Shown here: piece after piece, positions 31,117 through 40,047 of the stretch
Position numbering within the stretch: position 1 is the first letter of the stretch
Layout: each line of letters opens with the position of its first letter
From: RGIG7450 sp045633565
GTDB taxonomy: Bacteria; Bacillota; Clostridia; RUG12999
Length of the DNA: 64,000 bases
Reading direction: 5' to 3'
Assembly (NCBI GenBank): GCA_045633565.1
Contig: JAZQYO010000011.1
Location: 62,001 to 126,000 of the forward strand
Translations under genes and position numbers: made by a program
The notes under the pieces: generated by a model
Database searches by the model: none
What the model was told of the DNA's origin: nothing
What the model saw: only the letters and a program-made list of their open reading frames with translations

Positions 31117-32166
31117 TTGAAAAAAATCATAACTTTTGCTTTAGTCCTGACAATGATATTTTCACTTTCTCTCTTAACCGGCTGTGATGACCGTCCGACG
31201 CTCAAAGTGTTCAACTGGGGCGAATATATCGACGAAACAGTTATAGAAGATTTTGAAAATGAGTATGGTGTAAGAGTCATTTATGACACTTTTGCCACAA
31301 ATGAGGAAATGTATGCTAAACTTAAGGCTGATCCCGGTTCTTATGACGTTATATTCCCGTCTGAATATATGGCAAAAAGAATGATTGACGAAGGACTTAT
31401 CAGCAAACTTGATATGTCTGCCATTCCAAACTATTCAAAAATTGATGAAAAATTTAAAGGTCATTATTTTGACCCAGGCAGCGAATATACCGTTCCTTAT
31501 ATGTGGGGCACACTGGGAATTTTATACAATACCGACAATATAAAAGAAGCTCCCACAAGTTGGGACGCACTTTTCGGTGGCAAAAACAGTAAAAAGATGT
31601 TAATGGTTGACAGCCACAGAGATACAATTGGTGCTGCTCTTAAATATCTCGGTTATTCCCTTAATTCAACAGATGAAAAAGAGCTTAACGAAGCTATGGA
31701 ACTTCTCATTAAACAAAAACCAGATGTTCTTGCTTATGTTGTTGACGAGGTTAACGACAAAATGCTGGGTGAAGAGGCTGATATCGCAATCACCTGGTCG
31801 GGCAACGCAATTGAAACCATGATGAATTCTGACGGCAATTTTGATTATGTCATTCCCCAGGAAGGTTCAAACTGGTTTATAGATGTTATGTGTGTTACCG
31901 AGCAGTCAGAGTCCAAAGAACTTGCAATGCAGTTTATTAACTTCATGTGCGAAACAGATGTTGCTACACGCAACTGTCTTGAGATAACATATTCTACCCC
32001 TCAGTCAGAGGTTTATGCTGAAATAGAAAAACTCAGTCCGGAATTTGCTGCAAACAAGGCTGCTTTCCCCTCTGATGACGATTTAAAAAACATGGAAATG
32101 TTTATTACAAGCGATGACATAAACAGAATGTATGATGAAATCTGGCAGAAAATAAAGGCAGAATAA
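31117..32166 (+). CDS. potD: Polyamine ABC transporter substrate-binding lipoprotein
   Basis: 349 residues. The lipoprotein signal peptide MKKIITFALVLTMIFSLSLL ends in the lipobox LTGC, so the mature protein is anchored by Cys. The body is a type 2 periplasmic-binding fold: LKVFNWGEYIDETVIEDFEN near the start, then DVIFPSEYMAKRMI and VPYMWGTLGILYN. The TTG at 31117 is the start. GGAG ends 8 nt upstream, while the in-frame GTG at 31108 lies in the ribosome-binding site itself. It captures spermidine or putrescine outside the membrane for PotABC. Confidence 0.9.
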   Translation: MKKIITFALVLTMIFSLSLLTGCDDRPTLKVFNWGEYIDETVIEDFENEYGVRVIYDTFATNEEMYAKLKADPGSYDVIFPSEYMAKRMIDEGLISKLDMSAIPNYSKIDEKFKGHYFDPGSEYTVPYMWGTLGILYNTDNIKEAPTSWDALFGGKNSKKMLMVDSHRDTIGAALKYLGYSLNSTDEKELNEAMELLIKQKPDVLAYVVDEVNDKMLGEEADIAITWSGNAIETMMNSDGNFDYVIPQEGSNWFIDVMCVTEQSESKELAMQFINFMCETDVATRNCLEITYSTPQSEVYAEIEKLSPEFAANKAAFPSDDDLKNMEMFITSDDINRMYDEIWQKIKAE

Positions 32167-32243
32167 ATTTTTTTATCAAGCAGATAATAACTGTGTTGTT
32201 TGACAGCACAATAACATTTGTTGATGACTTCAAATAATATAAA

Positions 32244-32271
32244 TATAGCCGCCGTTTACAAGGCGGCTATA
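32244..32271. terminator. Bidirectional terminator between potD and sigF
   Basis: TATAGCCGCC (32244-32253), loop GTTTACAA, GGCGGCTATA (32262-32271), a perfect 10-bp stem that overlaps the sigF stop codon. Confidence 0.85.
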
Positions 32272-32974
32272 CTATTTCTTTTCTTAAATTTTCAATTATT
32301 TTCTTTTCAAGTCTTGAAACATGAACCTGCGAAACGCCGAGCTTCTCAGCTATCTGTGTTTGTGTTCTGTTTTTGAAATATCTCATCATTAAAATATATT
32401 TTTCCTTATCGGACAGTTTTTTTGCCGCCTGTGCAATGCTTAAACTGTTAATTATCCCCTCATCAAAATTGGAGTCCCCGGCAACCATATCTTCAAAAGT
32501 AATTTCACTGTCGCCAACTTTTTTATTTATCGAAACGGGTTTTCTGTCCGCTTCAAGACATTCAATTATTTCCTCCTGCGGTTTGCCGAGTTTTTCAGCA
32601 ATTTGGGCAACTGACGCTTCCTGCCCTGTTGTGGCTGAAATATCATTTGCCGCCTGTTTTACTTTGATTACAAGTTCTTTTAAACTGCGGCTTACCTTTA
32701 TCATTCCGTCATCACGCAGAAACTTTTTTATTTCTCCCATTATCATATACACTGCATAGGTTGAAAACATAACACCTTTAGATAAATCAAAGCGGTTTGC
32801 AGCTTTTATAAGTCCAATACACCCCGTCTGAAAAATATCCTCTTTCTCGTCCAGCGATATGGGCATTTTGCCCACTATGCTCCACACAAGCCTTTCATTT
32901 TCTTTTACCAGAGCATCCAACGCCTCATTATCTCCCGACCGGTATTTTTCAACAAGAAGAGCATTTCTATCCAC
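32267..32974 (-). CDS. sigF: Forespore sigma factor F (SpoIIAC)
   Basis: 235 residues. Sigma-70 regions 2 (NEALDALVKENERLVWSIVG, DIFQTGCIGLIKAANRFDLS), 3 and 4 (YFKNRTQTQIAEKLGVSQVH) are all present, with SigF-like length. An ATG at 32998 is open, but AGGAGG lies 9 nt before a GTG at 32974. That start gives the short N-terminus typical of SigF and overlaps spoIIAB by 8 nt, so translation is coupled. It directs early forespore gene expression and is held inactive by SpoIIAB. Confidence 0.9.
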   Translation of the reverse strand: MDRNALLVEKYRSGDNEALDALVKENERLVWSIVGKMPISLDEKEDIFQTGCIGLIKAANRFDLSKGVMFSTYAVYMIMGEIKKFLRDDGMIKVSRSLKELVIKVKQAANDISATTGQEASVAQIAEKLGKPQEEIIECLEADRKPVSINKKVGDSEITFEDMVAGDSNFDEGIINSLSIAQAAKKLSDKEKYILMMRYFKNRTQTQIAEKLGVSQVHVSRLEKKIIENLRKEIV

Positions 32975-33410
32975 ATTTAGCATCCTCCTCTGCGGCATCT
33001 AAAGTCTTTGTCATTATAATTCTGGTGCCTACTCCCGGTAGGGATTTCACTTCCACCTTATCCATAAAGGTTTCCATCACGGTAAATCCCATTCCTGACC
33101 GTTCACCATCCGGATTGGTGGTAAAAAGTGGCGTCATCGCCTGCTCTATATCCTCAATCCCTTTTCCCTTGTCTGCAATAATTATTTTAACAGCCCGTCC
33201 TTTTATTTCACATTCTATGTAAATAATTCCTTCTTCATTTTCGTAGCCGTGAATAATGCTGTTTGTAACCCCCTCAGACACCGCCGTTTTAATTTCATTT
33301 ATTTCTGCAAGTGTCGGGTCAATTCTTGACACAAACGCTGCAACAGTAACCCTTGCAAAGGATTCACAGGAACTTTTTGCCGGAAATTGAAGTTTCATGG
33401 TATCTTTCAT
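32967..33410 (-). CDS. spoIIAB: Anti-sigma F factor, serine kinase
   Basis: 147 residues with GHKL-kinase motifs: NSIIHGYEN (N box), DKGKGI (G1) and GMGFTVMETFMD (G2). It binds SigF and phosphorylates SpoIIAA. The frame reaches 33428, but AGGGAGGCG stands before ATG 33410. It is the middle gene of the spoIIA operon. Confidence 0.92.
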   Translation of the reverse strand: MKDTMKLQFPAKSSCESFARVTVAAFVSRIDPTLAEINEIKTAVSEGVTNSIIHGYENEEGIIYIECEIKGRAVKIIIADKGKGIEDIEQAMTPLFTTNPDGERSGMGFTVMETFMDKVEVKSLPGVGTRIIMTKTLDAAEEDAKCG

Positions 33411-33424
33411 ATTTACGCCTCCCT

Positions 33425-33730
33425 TCATGCTATATCAACAAGGTCTTTCAGACCGGACATGAAAATTATTTTCTTTACATATTCCGGGGCATTCTCGATG
33501 GTAACTCTGCCCCCGTACAGACTCATAAGATGAAATCTTCCCATAATTATTCCAATTCCCGAACTGTCCATAAATGAAAGTCCTGAAAAATCAAAAACAA
33601 GTGTTTTAACAGCTCCGCTTTTTATTTCAATATCCACATTTTCACGGACAGTTTTGCAGTTATGGTGGTCAAGCTCACCTTCTATTTTTACGGTAAGCCT
33701 GTCCTTTCTTTTTAAAATTGTATAATTCAT
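33425..33730 (-). CDS. spoIIAA: Anti-sigma F factor antagonist
   Basis: 101 residues, an STAS domain with the phosphorylation motif FMDSSGIGIIMGR. Dephosphorylated SpoIIAA frees SigF from SpoIIAB. The open frame runs 66 codons further upstream, but GGGGAG before ATG 33730 and normal family length fix the start. The three-gene order is the classic sporulation operon. Confidence 0.92.
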   Translation of the reverse strand: MNYTILKRKDRLTVKIEGELDHHNCKTVRENVDIEIKSGAVKTLVFDFSGLSFMDSSGIGIIMGRFHLMSLYGGRVTIENAPEYVKKIIFMSGLKDLVDIA

Positions 33731-33847
33731 TTTTCTTCTCCCCTTTGTATTCTCTATAATAATACACCCGTCTGCAAATTTTCTGTCAAAGTATGTAACC
33801 AGTATACTTTTTATTATCGCCGAAAAAAAACAAATTATACAAAAAAA

Positions 33848-33873
33848 AGACAATTCTTTCAAAGAATTGTCTT
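33848..33873 (-). terminator. Terminator downstream of rqcP
   Basis: AAGACAATTCTTT (33848-33860) and AAAGAATTGTCTT (33861-33873) form a 26-bp palindrome. The leftward transcript continues with a run of Ts. Confidence 0.85.
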
Positions 33874-33878
33874 GTAAT

Positions 33879-34118
33879 TCAAAGGATTTCGTACATGTCA
33901 GAGGCTGTTTCCTTGGTGGCGTGTTCATTTAAGTTTAGCACCTTTGCTTTAAGTGTTTTATCGCCAAAAGCAATCTCAATAACGTCGCCGATTTTCAGTT
34001 TGTCGCCGGCTTTTGCTACCTTTCCGTTGACAGACACCCTGCCACCACCGCAAGCTTCGTTTGCGACCGTGCGGCGCTTAATAATCCGCGATACCTTCAT
34101 AAATTTATCTAATCTCAT
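33879..34118 (-). CDS. rqcP: S4-domain RNA-binding protein RqcP
   Basis: 79 residues forming one S4 domain: MRLDKFMKVSRIIKRRTVAN, then GGGRVSVNGKVAKAGDKLKI. RqcP (YabO) assists RqcH in alanine tailing of stalled 50S-bound chains during ribosome-associated quality control. It follows HU, MazG and SpoVB as in the B. subtilis yabM-yabN-yabO region. Confidence 0.88.
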   Translation of the reverse strand: MRLDKFMKVSRIIKRRTVANEACGGGRVSVNGKVAKAGDKLKIGDVIEIAFGDKTLKAKVLNLNEHATKETASDMYEIL

Positions 34119-34142
34119 GTTATCTCCCGATATGATATAAAA

Positions 34143-34164
34143 TGCGGAGGCAAAAGCCTCCGCA
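34143..34164 (-). terminator. Terminator downstream of hup
   Basis: TGCGGAGGC (34143-34151), AAAA loop, GCCTCCGCA (34156-34164). The leftward transcript continues TTTTATATC. Confidence 0.85.
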
Positions 34165-34183
34165 CCTTATAAATAATTTTAAA

Positions 34184-34462
34184 TTATTTGCCAGCTACTT
34201 TGTCTTTTAAAGCCTTGCTGATTTTGAAAGCAGGAACTTTGGAAGCGGGGATTTTGATAGCAGCTTTTGTTCTGGGGTTGATACCTGTTCTTGCAGCACG
34301 TTTTTTTGTTTCGAATGTGCCGAAGCCAACCAGAGAAATTTTTTCGCCAGCTACGAGAGCTTCCTCGATAGATGCGATAACAGCGCCGAGAGCGATGTCT
34401 GCGTCTTTCTTTGTGATGTTTGCTTTTTCAGCAATTTTAGCAACTAAATCTGCCTTATTCAT
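34184..34462 (-). CDS. hup: HU-family DNA-binding protein
   Basis: 92 residues, complete HU fold: MNKADLVAKIAEKANITKKD, VGFGTFETKKRAAR and RTGINPRTKAAIKIPASKVP with the beta-arm Pro. It is a nucleoid-associated protein that bends DNA without strong sequence preference. It lies between mazG and rqcP, with its own terminator. Confidence 0.95.
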   Translation of the reverse strand: MNKADLVAKIAEKANITKKDADIALGAVIASIEEALVAGEKISLVGFGTFETKKRAARTGINPRTKAAIKIPASKVPAFKISKALKDKVAGK

Positions 34463-34625
34463 GGGTAATATCCTCCTTTGTTATTATTAAATAATATTTA
34501 ACATTATATTATTCTTCCTAAACCTTGGAAAATCCTCCTTTTTTAGGGGATTTTTTAAAAAATCGTCATTTTTACCTTAAAACTTCAATTTCTTTATATA
34601 TTATGCACAACAAAACGGCGTAAAA

Positions 34626-35411
34626 TTACTGTTTTTCAATCTTTTTAACCTTTTCCCAAAGTGCATCCATTTCTTCAAAAGTCATGTTTTCAACCCTTTT
34701 GCCTTCCGAAAGTGCAGCTTTTTCAATTTTTTCGAACCTGCGCACAAATTTTTCTGTGGAATCATTAAGCGCAATTTCCGGGTTTACTTTCAGAAAACGG
34801 CTTAAATTAATTACCGAGAACATAAGGTCTCCAAGTTCTTCATGGATATTATCCTCATCGTTATTTTTATATGCACTTTTCAGCTCAGACAGCTCCTCGC
34901 AGACCTTGTCAAAAACGTCATCGGTGTTGTCCCAGTCAAAACCAACCTTTGCTGCTCTTGACTGCACTTTATGAGCCTTAAGTACCGACGGAAGAGTTTT
35001 TGTAATGTCCATAAGAGATTTGGTAACCGAGCTGTCCTTTTTGTCCTCACGCTTTATTTTGTCCCAGTTTTTCAGGACTTCTTCAGATGTTTCAGCTTTG
35101 ACATTGCCAAACACATGAGGATGACGGTGAATCATTTTTCTTGATATGCAATCTATAACATCATCCATGCAGAACTCGCCTGCCTCCGATGCTATCTGGG
35201 AAAGCATAACAACCTGCAAGAGCAAATCTCCAAGTTCATCAGCAAGTTTCATACCACCGGCCTCGCATGCGTCAATGACCTCATAGCTTTCCTCAAGCAC
35301 ATTGCTTTTCATTGTCTGATATGTCTGTTCTTTGTCCCATGGGCAACCATTTTCACCCCTGAGACAAGCTATTATACTTTTAAATTCCTCAAATGTGTAT
35401 TTTTTATCCAT
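34626..35411 (-). CDS. mazG: Nucleoside triphosphate pyrophosphohydrolase MazG
   Basis: 261 residues with two MazG domains. The first has CPWDKEQTYQTMKSNVLEES and ELGDLLLQVVMLSQIA, and the second has VGFDWDNTDDVF and EELGDLMFSVINLSRF. The EExxE/ELGD acidic metal sites are intact in both. It hydrolyses (d)NTPs to monophosphates and cleans up damaged nucleotides. It starts 3 nt after the SpoVB-like stop in the same operon. Confidence 0.92.
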   Translation of the reverse strand: MDKKYTFEEFKSIIACLRGENGCPWDKEQTYQTMKSNVLEESYEVIDACEAGGMKLADELGDLLLQVVMLSQIASEAGEFCMDDVIDCISRKMIHRHPHVFGNVKAETSEEVLKNWDKIKREDKKDSSVTKSLMDITKTLPSVLKAHKVQSRAAKVGFDWDNTDDVFDKVCEELSELKSAYKNNDEDNIHEELGDLMFSVINLSRFLKVNPEIALNDSTEKFVRRFEKIEKAALSEGKRVENMTFEEMDALWEKVKKIEKQ

Positions 35412-35414
35412 TTT

Positions 35415-37031
35415 TTAGTCCTTTTTCATAAGTTTTATTTTTACAAACAAGTTAACTATTTTTTCACCTTTGGGAAGCACCATCATATCCTCTTTTGAAA
35501 TGCCACCAAGCGAAACGAGTGTGAGCAGATATGCCACCACCGAAAGTCCGCCGCTAATTACAAAATTAATCAGCACCATAATAAGACTGTCACCTGTAAT
35601 TTGCGACAGGAAGAAATATCCGAAATATGCCACTACCGCCATAATAATTCCTGCGCCAAGCGGTCTTGCCCAAAAGCCAAAACCAATATTGGCTTTTGTA
35701 ATTTTACGGATGTAAACAAGGTTTAAAAACATATAAATAAAATAGCATACCGTTGTACCAATGGGTGCACCGTTTATATTTATTGCCGGATTGCTTACAA
35801 GAACAGAGTTTATTACTACTTTGGCAACTCCGCCCATAAAAATATTCATAACCGGCACAAGCACATTGCCCGTTGCCTGAAGGATTGAGTTTGTAACAAG
35901 CACCATGGATACGAACACAACCGCCGGGGCAATAAGCTGCAGTAATGTTACTGCGTCATTTGTTCCATATAAAACAGTAAGAATCGGCTGTGCCAACGTC
36001 GCAAGTCCGATTGCACAGGGGAGCGCAAATATATACGCACTTTTGAGCGACTGTGTGGTTGTAATACGGACTGTTTTTTTATCACCGCTGACAAACGCTC
36101 TTGCAATTGCCGGAACAAGTGCAAGACAAAGTGACATCACAAGCGTTGGCGGCATATTGAAAAGCACCACTGCTTTTCCAGTATATCTTCCGTAAAGTAC
36201 AACCCTGTCCTCGGAAAGAAGATGCTGAATACTTTCAAGATTGCGTCCAATCAGAACTGTATCAATCATATTTGTGAGTGTAAATACTGATGCACTAATT
36301 GTTACAGGAATAGCTATCGAAAGCAATTTTTTCAGTATTTTACCCACCGGTGCCGGCTGTGCCGACTTATCCATTCCCGAGTATATAACCTTCTTTTTGC
36401 CTGAATAAATACTTATTAAAACTCCCAGCGACAAAAGCGAGCCGGTTGTTACACCTAAAACTGCACCTGTTGCCGCAATATGCAGTCCCCTGTTTATTAA
36501 TAAGTAAGCAAGTAAAAATCCTATAATAAGCTTTCCTGCCGCTTCAACAACTTCGCTGACCGCCGTCGGAATCATATTGGACATTCCCTGGAAAAATCCC
36601 CTGTAAACCGACATGAGAGAAACGAAAAGTATAGACGGTGCAATTGCCATTACCGCAATGTTTGAATTTGCAAATTTGGTAGTAGCTGCCCACTCATCCG
36701 CAAAGAGAAAGAGTGCCGAGCTTCCAACAATACCGATAACAAGAAAAATTGCATACGCAACACGGAAAATCCGTTTTGTTTCCTTGATATTTCCCGTTAC
36801 CAGACTTTCGGAAACCATTTTGGAAACCGCAACCGGAAGTCCTGCAGTTGCAACAACAAACAGTCCTGCATAAATGTTGTACGCTGCATTAAAATATCCC
36901 ATTCCCTCATCACCAATAAGATGCTGAAGAGGAATTTTAAAAAGAGCACCTATTATTTTAACCGCAAGGTTTGCTATAAGTAGAATTGCCGAGCCTTTGG
37001 CAACCGACTGGCCAAATGATTTTTCTGCCAT
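35415..37031 (-). CDS. spoVB: SpoVB-like polysaccharide/lipid flippase (MOP superfamily)
   Basis: 538 residues with about 14 transmembrane helices. The N-terminus FGQSVAKGSAILLIANLAVK, then GALFKIPLQHLIGDEGMGYF, is characteristic of the Firmicutes SpoVB/YabM/MurJ-like family. It probably translocates lipid-linked precursors for spore cortex or cell-wall synthesis. The following mazG, HU and rqcP genes copy the conserved yabM-yabN-yabO neighbourhood. Several paralogues exist in spore formers, so the exact paralogue is uncertain. Confidence 0.8.
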   Translation of the reverse strand: MAEKSFGQSVAKGSAILLIANLAVKIIGALFKIPLQHLIGDEGMGYFNAAYNIYAGLFVVATAGLPVAVSKMVSESLVTGNIKETKRIFRVAYAIFLVIGIVGSSALFLFADEWAATTKFANSNIAVMAIAPSILFVSLMSVYRGFFQGMSNMIPTAVSEVVEAAGKLIIGFLLAYLLINRGLHIAATGAVLGVTTGSLLSLGVLISIYSGKKKVIYSGMDKSAQPAPVGKILKKLLSIAIPVTISASVFTLTNMIDTVLIGRNLESIQHLLSEDRVVLYGRYTGKAVVLFNMPPTLVMSLCLALVPAIARAFVSGDKKTVRITTTQSLKSAYIFALPCAIGLATLAQPILTVLYGTNDAVTLLQLIAPAVVFVSMVLVTNSILQATGNVLVPVMNIFMGGVAKVVINSVLVSNPAININGAPIGTTVCYFIYMFLNLVYIRKITKANIGFGFWARPLGAGIIMAVVAYFGYFFLSQITGDSLIMVLINFVISGGLSVVAYLLTLVSLGGISKEDMMVLPKGEKIVNLFVKIKLMKKD

Positions 37032-37116
37032 AATTATCCTCCGATATGTAGAGTTAAATATAGTATATCATATAATTTCTCATTTTAAAAGAGGTTTGTT
37101 CAAATTTTCTTTTGCG

Positions 37117-37145
37117 TTGACTATAATAAGACTCTATGATAAAAT
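37117..37145 (+). promoter_or_regulatory. Promoter of the GNAT gene
   Basis: TTGACT (37117-37122), 17-nt spacer, TAAAAT (37140-37145). Transcription would begin near 37152, which rules out the upstream in-frame ATGs at 37136 and 37148. Confidence 0.6.
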
Positions 37146-37168
37146 ATATGCAGGAGATGTTGTTCATA

Positions 37169-37708
37169 ATGAAAATCATTCAGGCAAAAAAATTTATTCA
37201 CAAATTAAAGATATACAGGCTGTACATGTCCGCATTCCCAAAATGTGAAAGAAAACCTTTTTCTATGATTTTATCCATGCAGAAAAAAGGCAAAACAGAT
37301 TTATGGTATGTAAAGTCAGGCGGAAAATTTATCGGTATGGGAGCAACTATAAACGGCGATGATTTGATTTTGCTTGATTATTTTGCAGTTTCGAAAAAAT
37401 GTCGCAGCATGGGATATGGCAGAGAAATTTTAAAAAGGCTCAGAAGTTTATATCCCGGCAAAGGGTTTTTCCTTGAAATTGAAAAAACATACCCCGACGC
37501 AGAAAATGCCGACGAACGTTTAAGACGCAAAAATTTTTATCTCACCGCCGGCATGACAGAGCTTGGCACCAACGCCAAACTTTTCGGTGTGGATATGGAA
37601 CTTCTGGGATTTGACTGCTCCCTCACATTTGATGAGTACCGCGAATTTTACCGCAAAAATTACGGCGAGTTTGCTGCAAAAAACATAAGGCATATCACTT
37701 CAGGGTGA
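37169..37708 (+). CDS. GNAT-family N-acetyltransferase
   Basis: 179 residues. The core has DLILLDYFAVSKKCRSMGYG with the acetyl-CoA-binding R/Q-x-x-G-x-G/A-type loop (KKCRSMGYGREIL) and FFLEIEKTYPDAENADERLR, RKNFYLTAGM, typical of the GNAT fold. The substrate is unknown. ATG 37169 is preferred because the promoter places the RNA start near 37152 and AGGAG lies 12 nt before it. The last 9 nt overlap the 3' end of the convergent spoVG. Confidence 0.75.
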   Translation: MKIIQAKKFIHKLKIYRLYMSAFPKCERKPFSMILSMQKKGKTDLWYVKSGGKFIGMGATINGDDLILLDYFAVSKKCRSMGYGREILKRLRSLYPGKGFFLEIEKTYPDAENADERLRRKNFYLTAGMTELGTNAKLFGVDMELLGFDCSLTFDEYREFYRKNYGEFAAKNIRHITSG

Positions 37709-37984
37709 TATGCCTTCATTTTTATATTCCATATACTTATTCAAGATTTTGGTATGGATTTCATCCCGCATCTGGGCATTTATAGGATGAGCTATATCCT
37801 TGAACTCGCCCTCGGGCGTCCTTCTTGATGGCATTGCCACAAAAAGTTTGTCTTTCGCCTCTATCACCTTGATGTCATGTACTACAAACATATTATCAAA
37901 GGTGATGGAAACCACTGCTTTCATCTTCCCCTCTTCTGCCAGTTTTCTCAGTTTTACATCTGTAATATTAATTTCAATCACCAC
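37700..37984 (-). CDS. spoVG: Septation/sporulation regulator SpoVG
   Basis: 94 residues matching SpoVG along its length: ITDVKLRKLAEEGKMKAVVS, FVVHDIKVIEAKDKLFVAMP and SRRTPEGEFKDIAHPINAQM. SpoVG is a small nucleic-acid-binding regulator affecting sporulation and cell division. The start is probably GTG at 37984. The ribosome-binding site (AGGTGG) overlaps the GTG pair, so the first codons are uncertain. Confidence 0.93.
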   Translation of the reverse strand: MVIEINITDVKLRKLAEEGKMKAVVSITFDNMFVVHDIKVIEAKDKLFVAMPSRRTPEGEFKDIAHPINAQMRDEIHTKILNKYMEYKNEGISP

Positions 37985-38016
37985 CTGAGGTTTATTTTTT
38001 CTCAGTATGGAATTAT

Positions 38017-38232
38017 TTATACCAAAAATATGTAAAGGAGCGCCAGAATTGTCAGAGTATCCGGCTGCTCGTCGGTAACAAGAATAAGTATTACCGCAAT
38101 TAAAATAAGGTCGTCTATTTCAAATTTTGAAAATATATTTCCAAAGATATTTGAAAGGGAATTTTTTTCCGCCGGCAGCGGCATTTCTGCAACCGGAGCA
38201 AGTTCATAACGGGAATAATATTTTCTTTTCAT
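38017..38232 (-). CDS. Small membrane protein of unknown function
   Basis: 71 residues: a basic start (MKRKYYSRYELAPVAEMPLP), an amphipathic middle (NIFGNIFSKFEIDDLI) and one C-terminal hydrophobic helix (LILIAVILILVT and LTILALLYIFLV split by a DEQPDT turn). No known domain. It forms a leftward cluster with two other small proteins between spoVG and an ATPase gene. The composition resembles small clostridial spore-associated membrane proteins, but this is only an impression. Confidence 0.6.
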   Translation of the reverse strand: MKRKYYSRYELAPVAEMPLPAEKNSLSNIFGNIFSKFEIDDLILIAVILILVTDEQPDTLTILALLYIFLV

Positions 38233-38240
38233 CCCGCCAC

Positions 38241-38546
38241 CTACCTGTCAAAAAGGTTTATTCCCAACCCCGAGGAAAAAGACAGGATACGCACCATGTT
38301 TATTGCCGTATCGATTTTGCCTTTTCTTTTTTCGCTCATATAGGGTTTAATTGAGCTTAAAAGCGTTACCCTTTTATCATCTCCAGAAAACGCACCTAAC
38401 ATATTTTCAAGACCGTCACTGTTCAAAGTTTCTTCTTGCTCATCTGATGAAATCTCATTAAGTTCTTCTTCCTCTTGTTTCACATCTTCTTTGCCCGAGA
38501 GCATTGTCATAAGCATTCCCAGTGCCTTTTCCATATCGCTGCCCAT
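38241..38546 (-). CDS. Small soluble hypothetical protein
   Basis: 101 residues, no signal peptide or membrane segment. It is strongly acidic in the middle (KQEEEELNEISSDEQEETLN) and hydrophobic-helical at the end (KIDTAINMVRILSFSSGLGI). GGGAGGGG precedes the start. It lies 8 nt before the membrane protein at 38232, so they are probably co-translated. Confidence 0.6.
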   Translation of the reverse strand: MGSDMEKALGMLMTMLSGKEDVKQEEEELNEISSDEQEETLNSDGLENMLGAFSGDDKRVTLLSSIKPYMSEKRKGKIDTAINMVRILSFSSGLGINLFDR

Positions 38547-38562
38547 GTCATGCCCTCCCCTT

Positions 38563-38823
38563 TTAGCTTAGTGAATCTTTAATCTTTTTTATAATGCTTG
38601 GGTCAATTTTACTTAAGACTCCCATAAATCCATCTATTTCTTCTTTACTTGAGGACTGTAGCTTTTTCTTAAGCCCTTCGACATTTACACCCGAAAGCAT
38701 CTTTTTTACTGCTCCGTTTCCCGAGCCGGACAGGATTTCTTTGAGCTTTTTTTCAATTTCCGAATTGCTGAGGGATGCTATTTTCTTAATATCCTCTTGA
38801 GTTATTTTGTTTGTATTGTTCAT
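38563..38823 (-). CDS. Small helical hypothetical protein
   Basis: 86 residues, highly charged and helical (ITQEDIKKIASLSNSEIEKK, LKEILSGSGNGAVKKMLSGV, KEEIDGFMGVLSKIDPSIIK). No recognised domain. It is first of three small leftward genes with gaps of 16 and 8 nt, suggesting one functional unit. Confidence 0.6.
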   Translation of the reverse strand: MNNTNKITQEDIKKIASLSNSEIEKKLKEILSGSGNGAVKKMLSGVNVEGLKKKLQSSSKEEIDGFMGVLSKIDPSIIKKIKDSLS

Positions 38824-38883
38824 TATAACAGCTTCCTTTCAAATTATAATCGCATCTGTTATCATTTTATGCTTATCCGTCTG

Positions 38884-39930
38884 TTACTGTGCAAACTTTT
38901 CAAGCTGCAAAATAATCTCTTCTCTTTTTTTCTCCATTTTTTCAAAGTCAATATTTGGAATATAATAGCTTTCAAGCTTATCATGCATCATTTTTGCACC
39001 CGAGATTGCTCTGACTGCCTGCTGTATCATGGTCATAACAAAAAGTTTGTTTCTCAGGTAATCCGGTCCGGTATTAGTCTCGGAAAATGCGTCCGTATCA
39101 ATCAGCATCGCTCCGCTTTCATCCGCCAGGGACAAAATATCGCTTGTTACAACTGAAAGCGAAAGCTCGGGAACAACTATGTTGCGTATTTCTGTCTCAG
39201 GATTAAGCGGTGAATAGAAAAGTTCAACATCAAACCCCTGATTTATAAGCTTTTCGGCAAGCACTTCTGTTATTTTTCCGGCTCCACCGTAAAGCTCCGA
39301 CTTTAAAACCACATTATTCTCACATTTAATAGTATCTGCATAGCTTATAATTCCTTCGGGCGTTATAGCTTCAGAAAAAAGCTTTCTCACCTTTTTTCTG
39401 CCCTTGCCGGATATCGGAACATTTTCAAGAATTTTTTCAACGGATTGTGCTACCTTTTCTGAATTAAGGTGTACATTGCAGTTGCGGCTCAAGCACCCTG
39501 CTGCCTCAAGAAAATTGTATGCTTCTTTAAAGCGTGCAGAAATTTTCTTATTACATTCCATAATTGCTTTTTTATTATCTCTTATGGCGTCTTCGTTCCA
39601 GAATTCCCCCATATTTAAAATTGTTTCCACTGCGCCAGCGTTTTTTGCATCCACAACATGCGGCGAAGTTCCGTCAACCATGGCTATTCCTATATCTTTT
39701 ATTATAACTCCGTCCAGTGATGAGGGGTCGGATGAACAGTGGACATAATCAACGCTGAATCCTTTTTCCTCTCCCCATTTTCCAACTGTTTTCATGGTAG
39801 TTGATTTGCCTGTTCCCGGCCCGCCTTTTATAATATAAACCTTACGCACTTCTTCCGCATCTGCAAGATAATCGTAGTAAGAAAAAAATCCTTCGGTGGT
39901 GTTTCCTCCAAGCAAATAGTCTCTTTTCAT
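38884..39930 (-). CDS. P-loop ATPase of the PRK06851 family
   Basis: 348 residues. An N-terminal Walker A GGPGTGKST (about 36-44) is followed by a repeated nucleotide-kinase-like fold. The start MKRDYLLGGNTTEGFFSYYD and the phrase VHCSSDPSSLDGVIIKDIGI are typical of PRK06851 proteins, which are found mostly in spore-forming Firmicutes. The substrate and role are unknown. AAGGAGG precedes ATG 39930. Confidence 0.75.
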   Translation of the reverse strand: MKRDYLLGGNTTEGFFSYYDYLADAEEVRKVYIIKGGPGTGKSTTMKTVGKWGEEKGFSVDYVHCSSDPSSLDGVIIKDIGIAMVDGTSPHVVDAKNAGAVETILNMGEFWNEDAIRDNKKAIMECNKKISARFKEAYNFLEAAGCLSRNCNVHLNSEKVAQSVEKILENVPISGKGRKKVRKLFSEAITPEGIISYADTIKCENNVVLKSELYGGAGKITEVLAEKLINQGFDVELFYSPLNPETEIRNIVVPELSLSVVTSDILSLADESGAMLIDTDAFSETNTGPDYLRNKLFVMTMIQQAVRAISGAKMMHDKLESYYIPNIDFEKMEKKREEIILQLEKFAQ

Positions 39931-40018
39931 GAAAATCCTCCTTTTTTCTTAGTTTTATGCGAAGAGCGTAATGTTTATGTAATAATATTACATTTTGATT
40001 AAAGAACACCGGTTATTA

Positions 40019-40047
40019 TTGATTGGTTTTTTTTATTGTGTTATAAT
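40019..40047 (+). promoter_or_regulatory. Promoter of the PpiC lipoprotein gene
   Basis: TTGATT (40019-40024), 17-nt spacer, TATAAT (40042-40047), 55 nt before ATG 40103. Confidence 0.7.

Noticed and set aside
33731..33928. N-terminal extension of SpoIIAA
   Set aside because: The extra 66 codons contain a hydrophobic run foreign to the family, and a good ribosome-binding site precedes ATG 33730.
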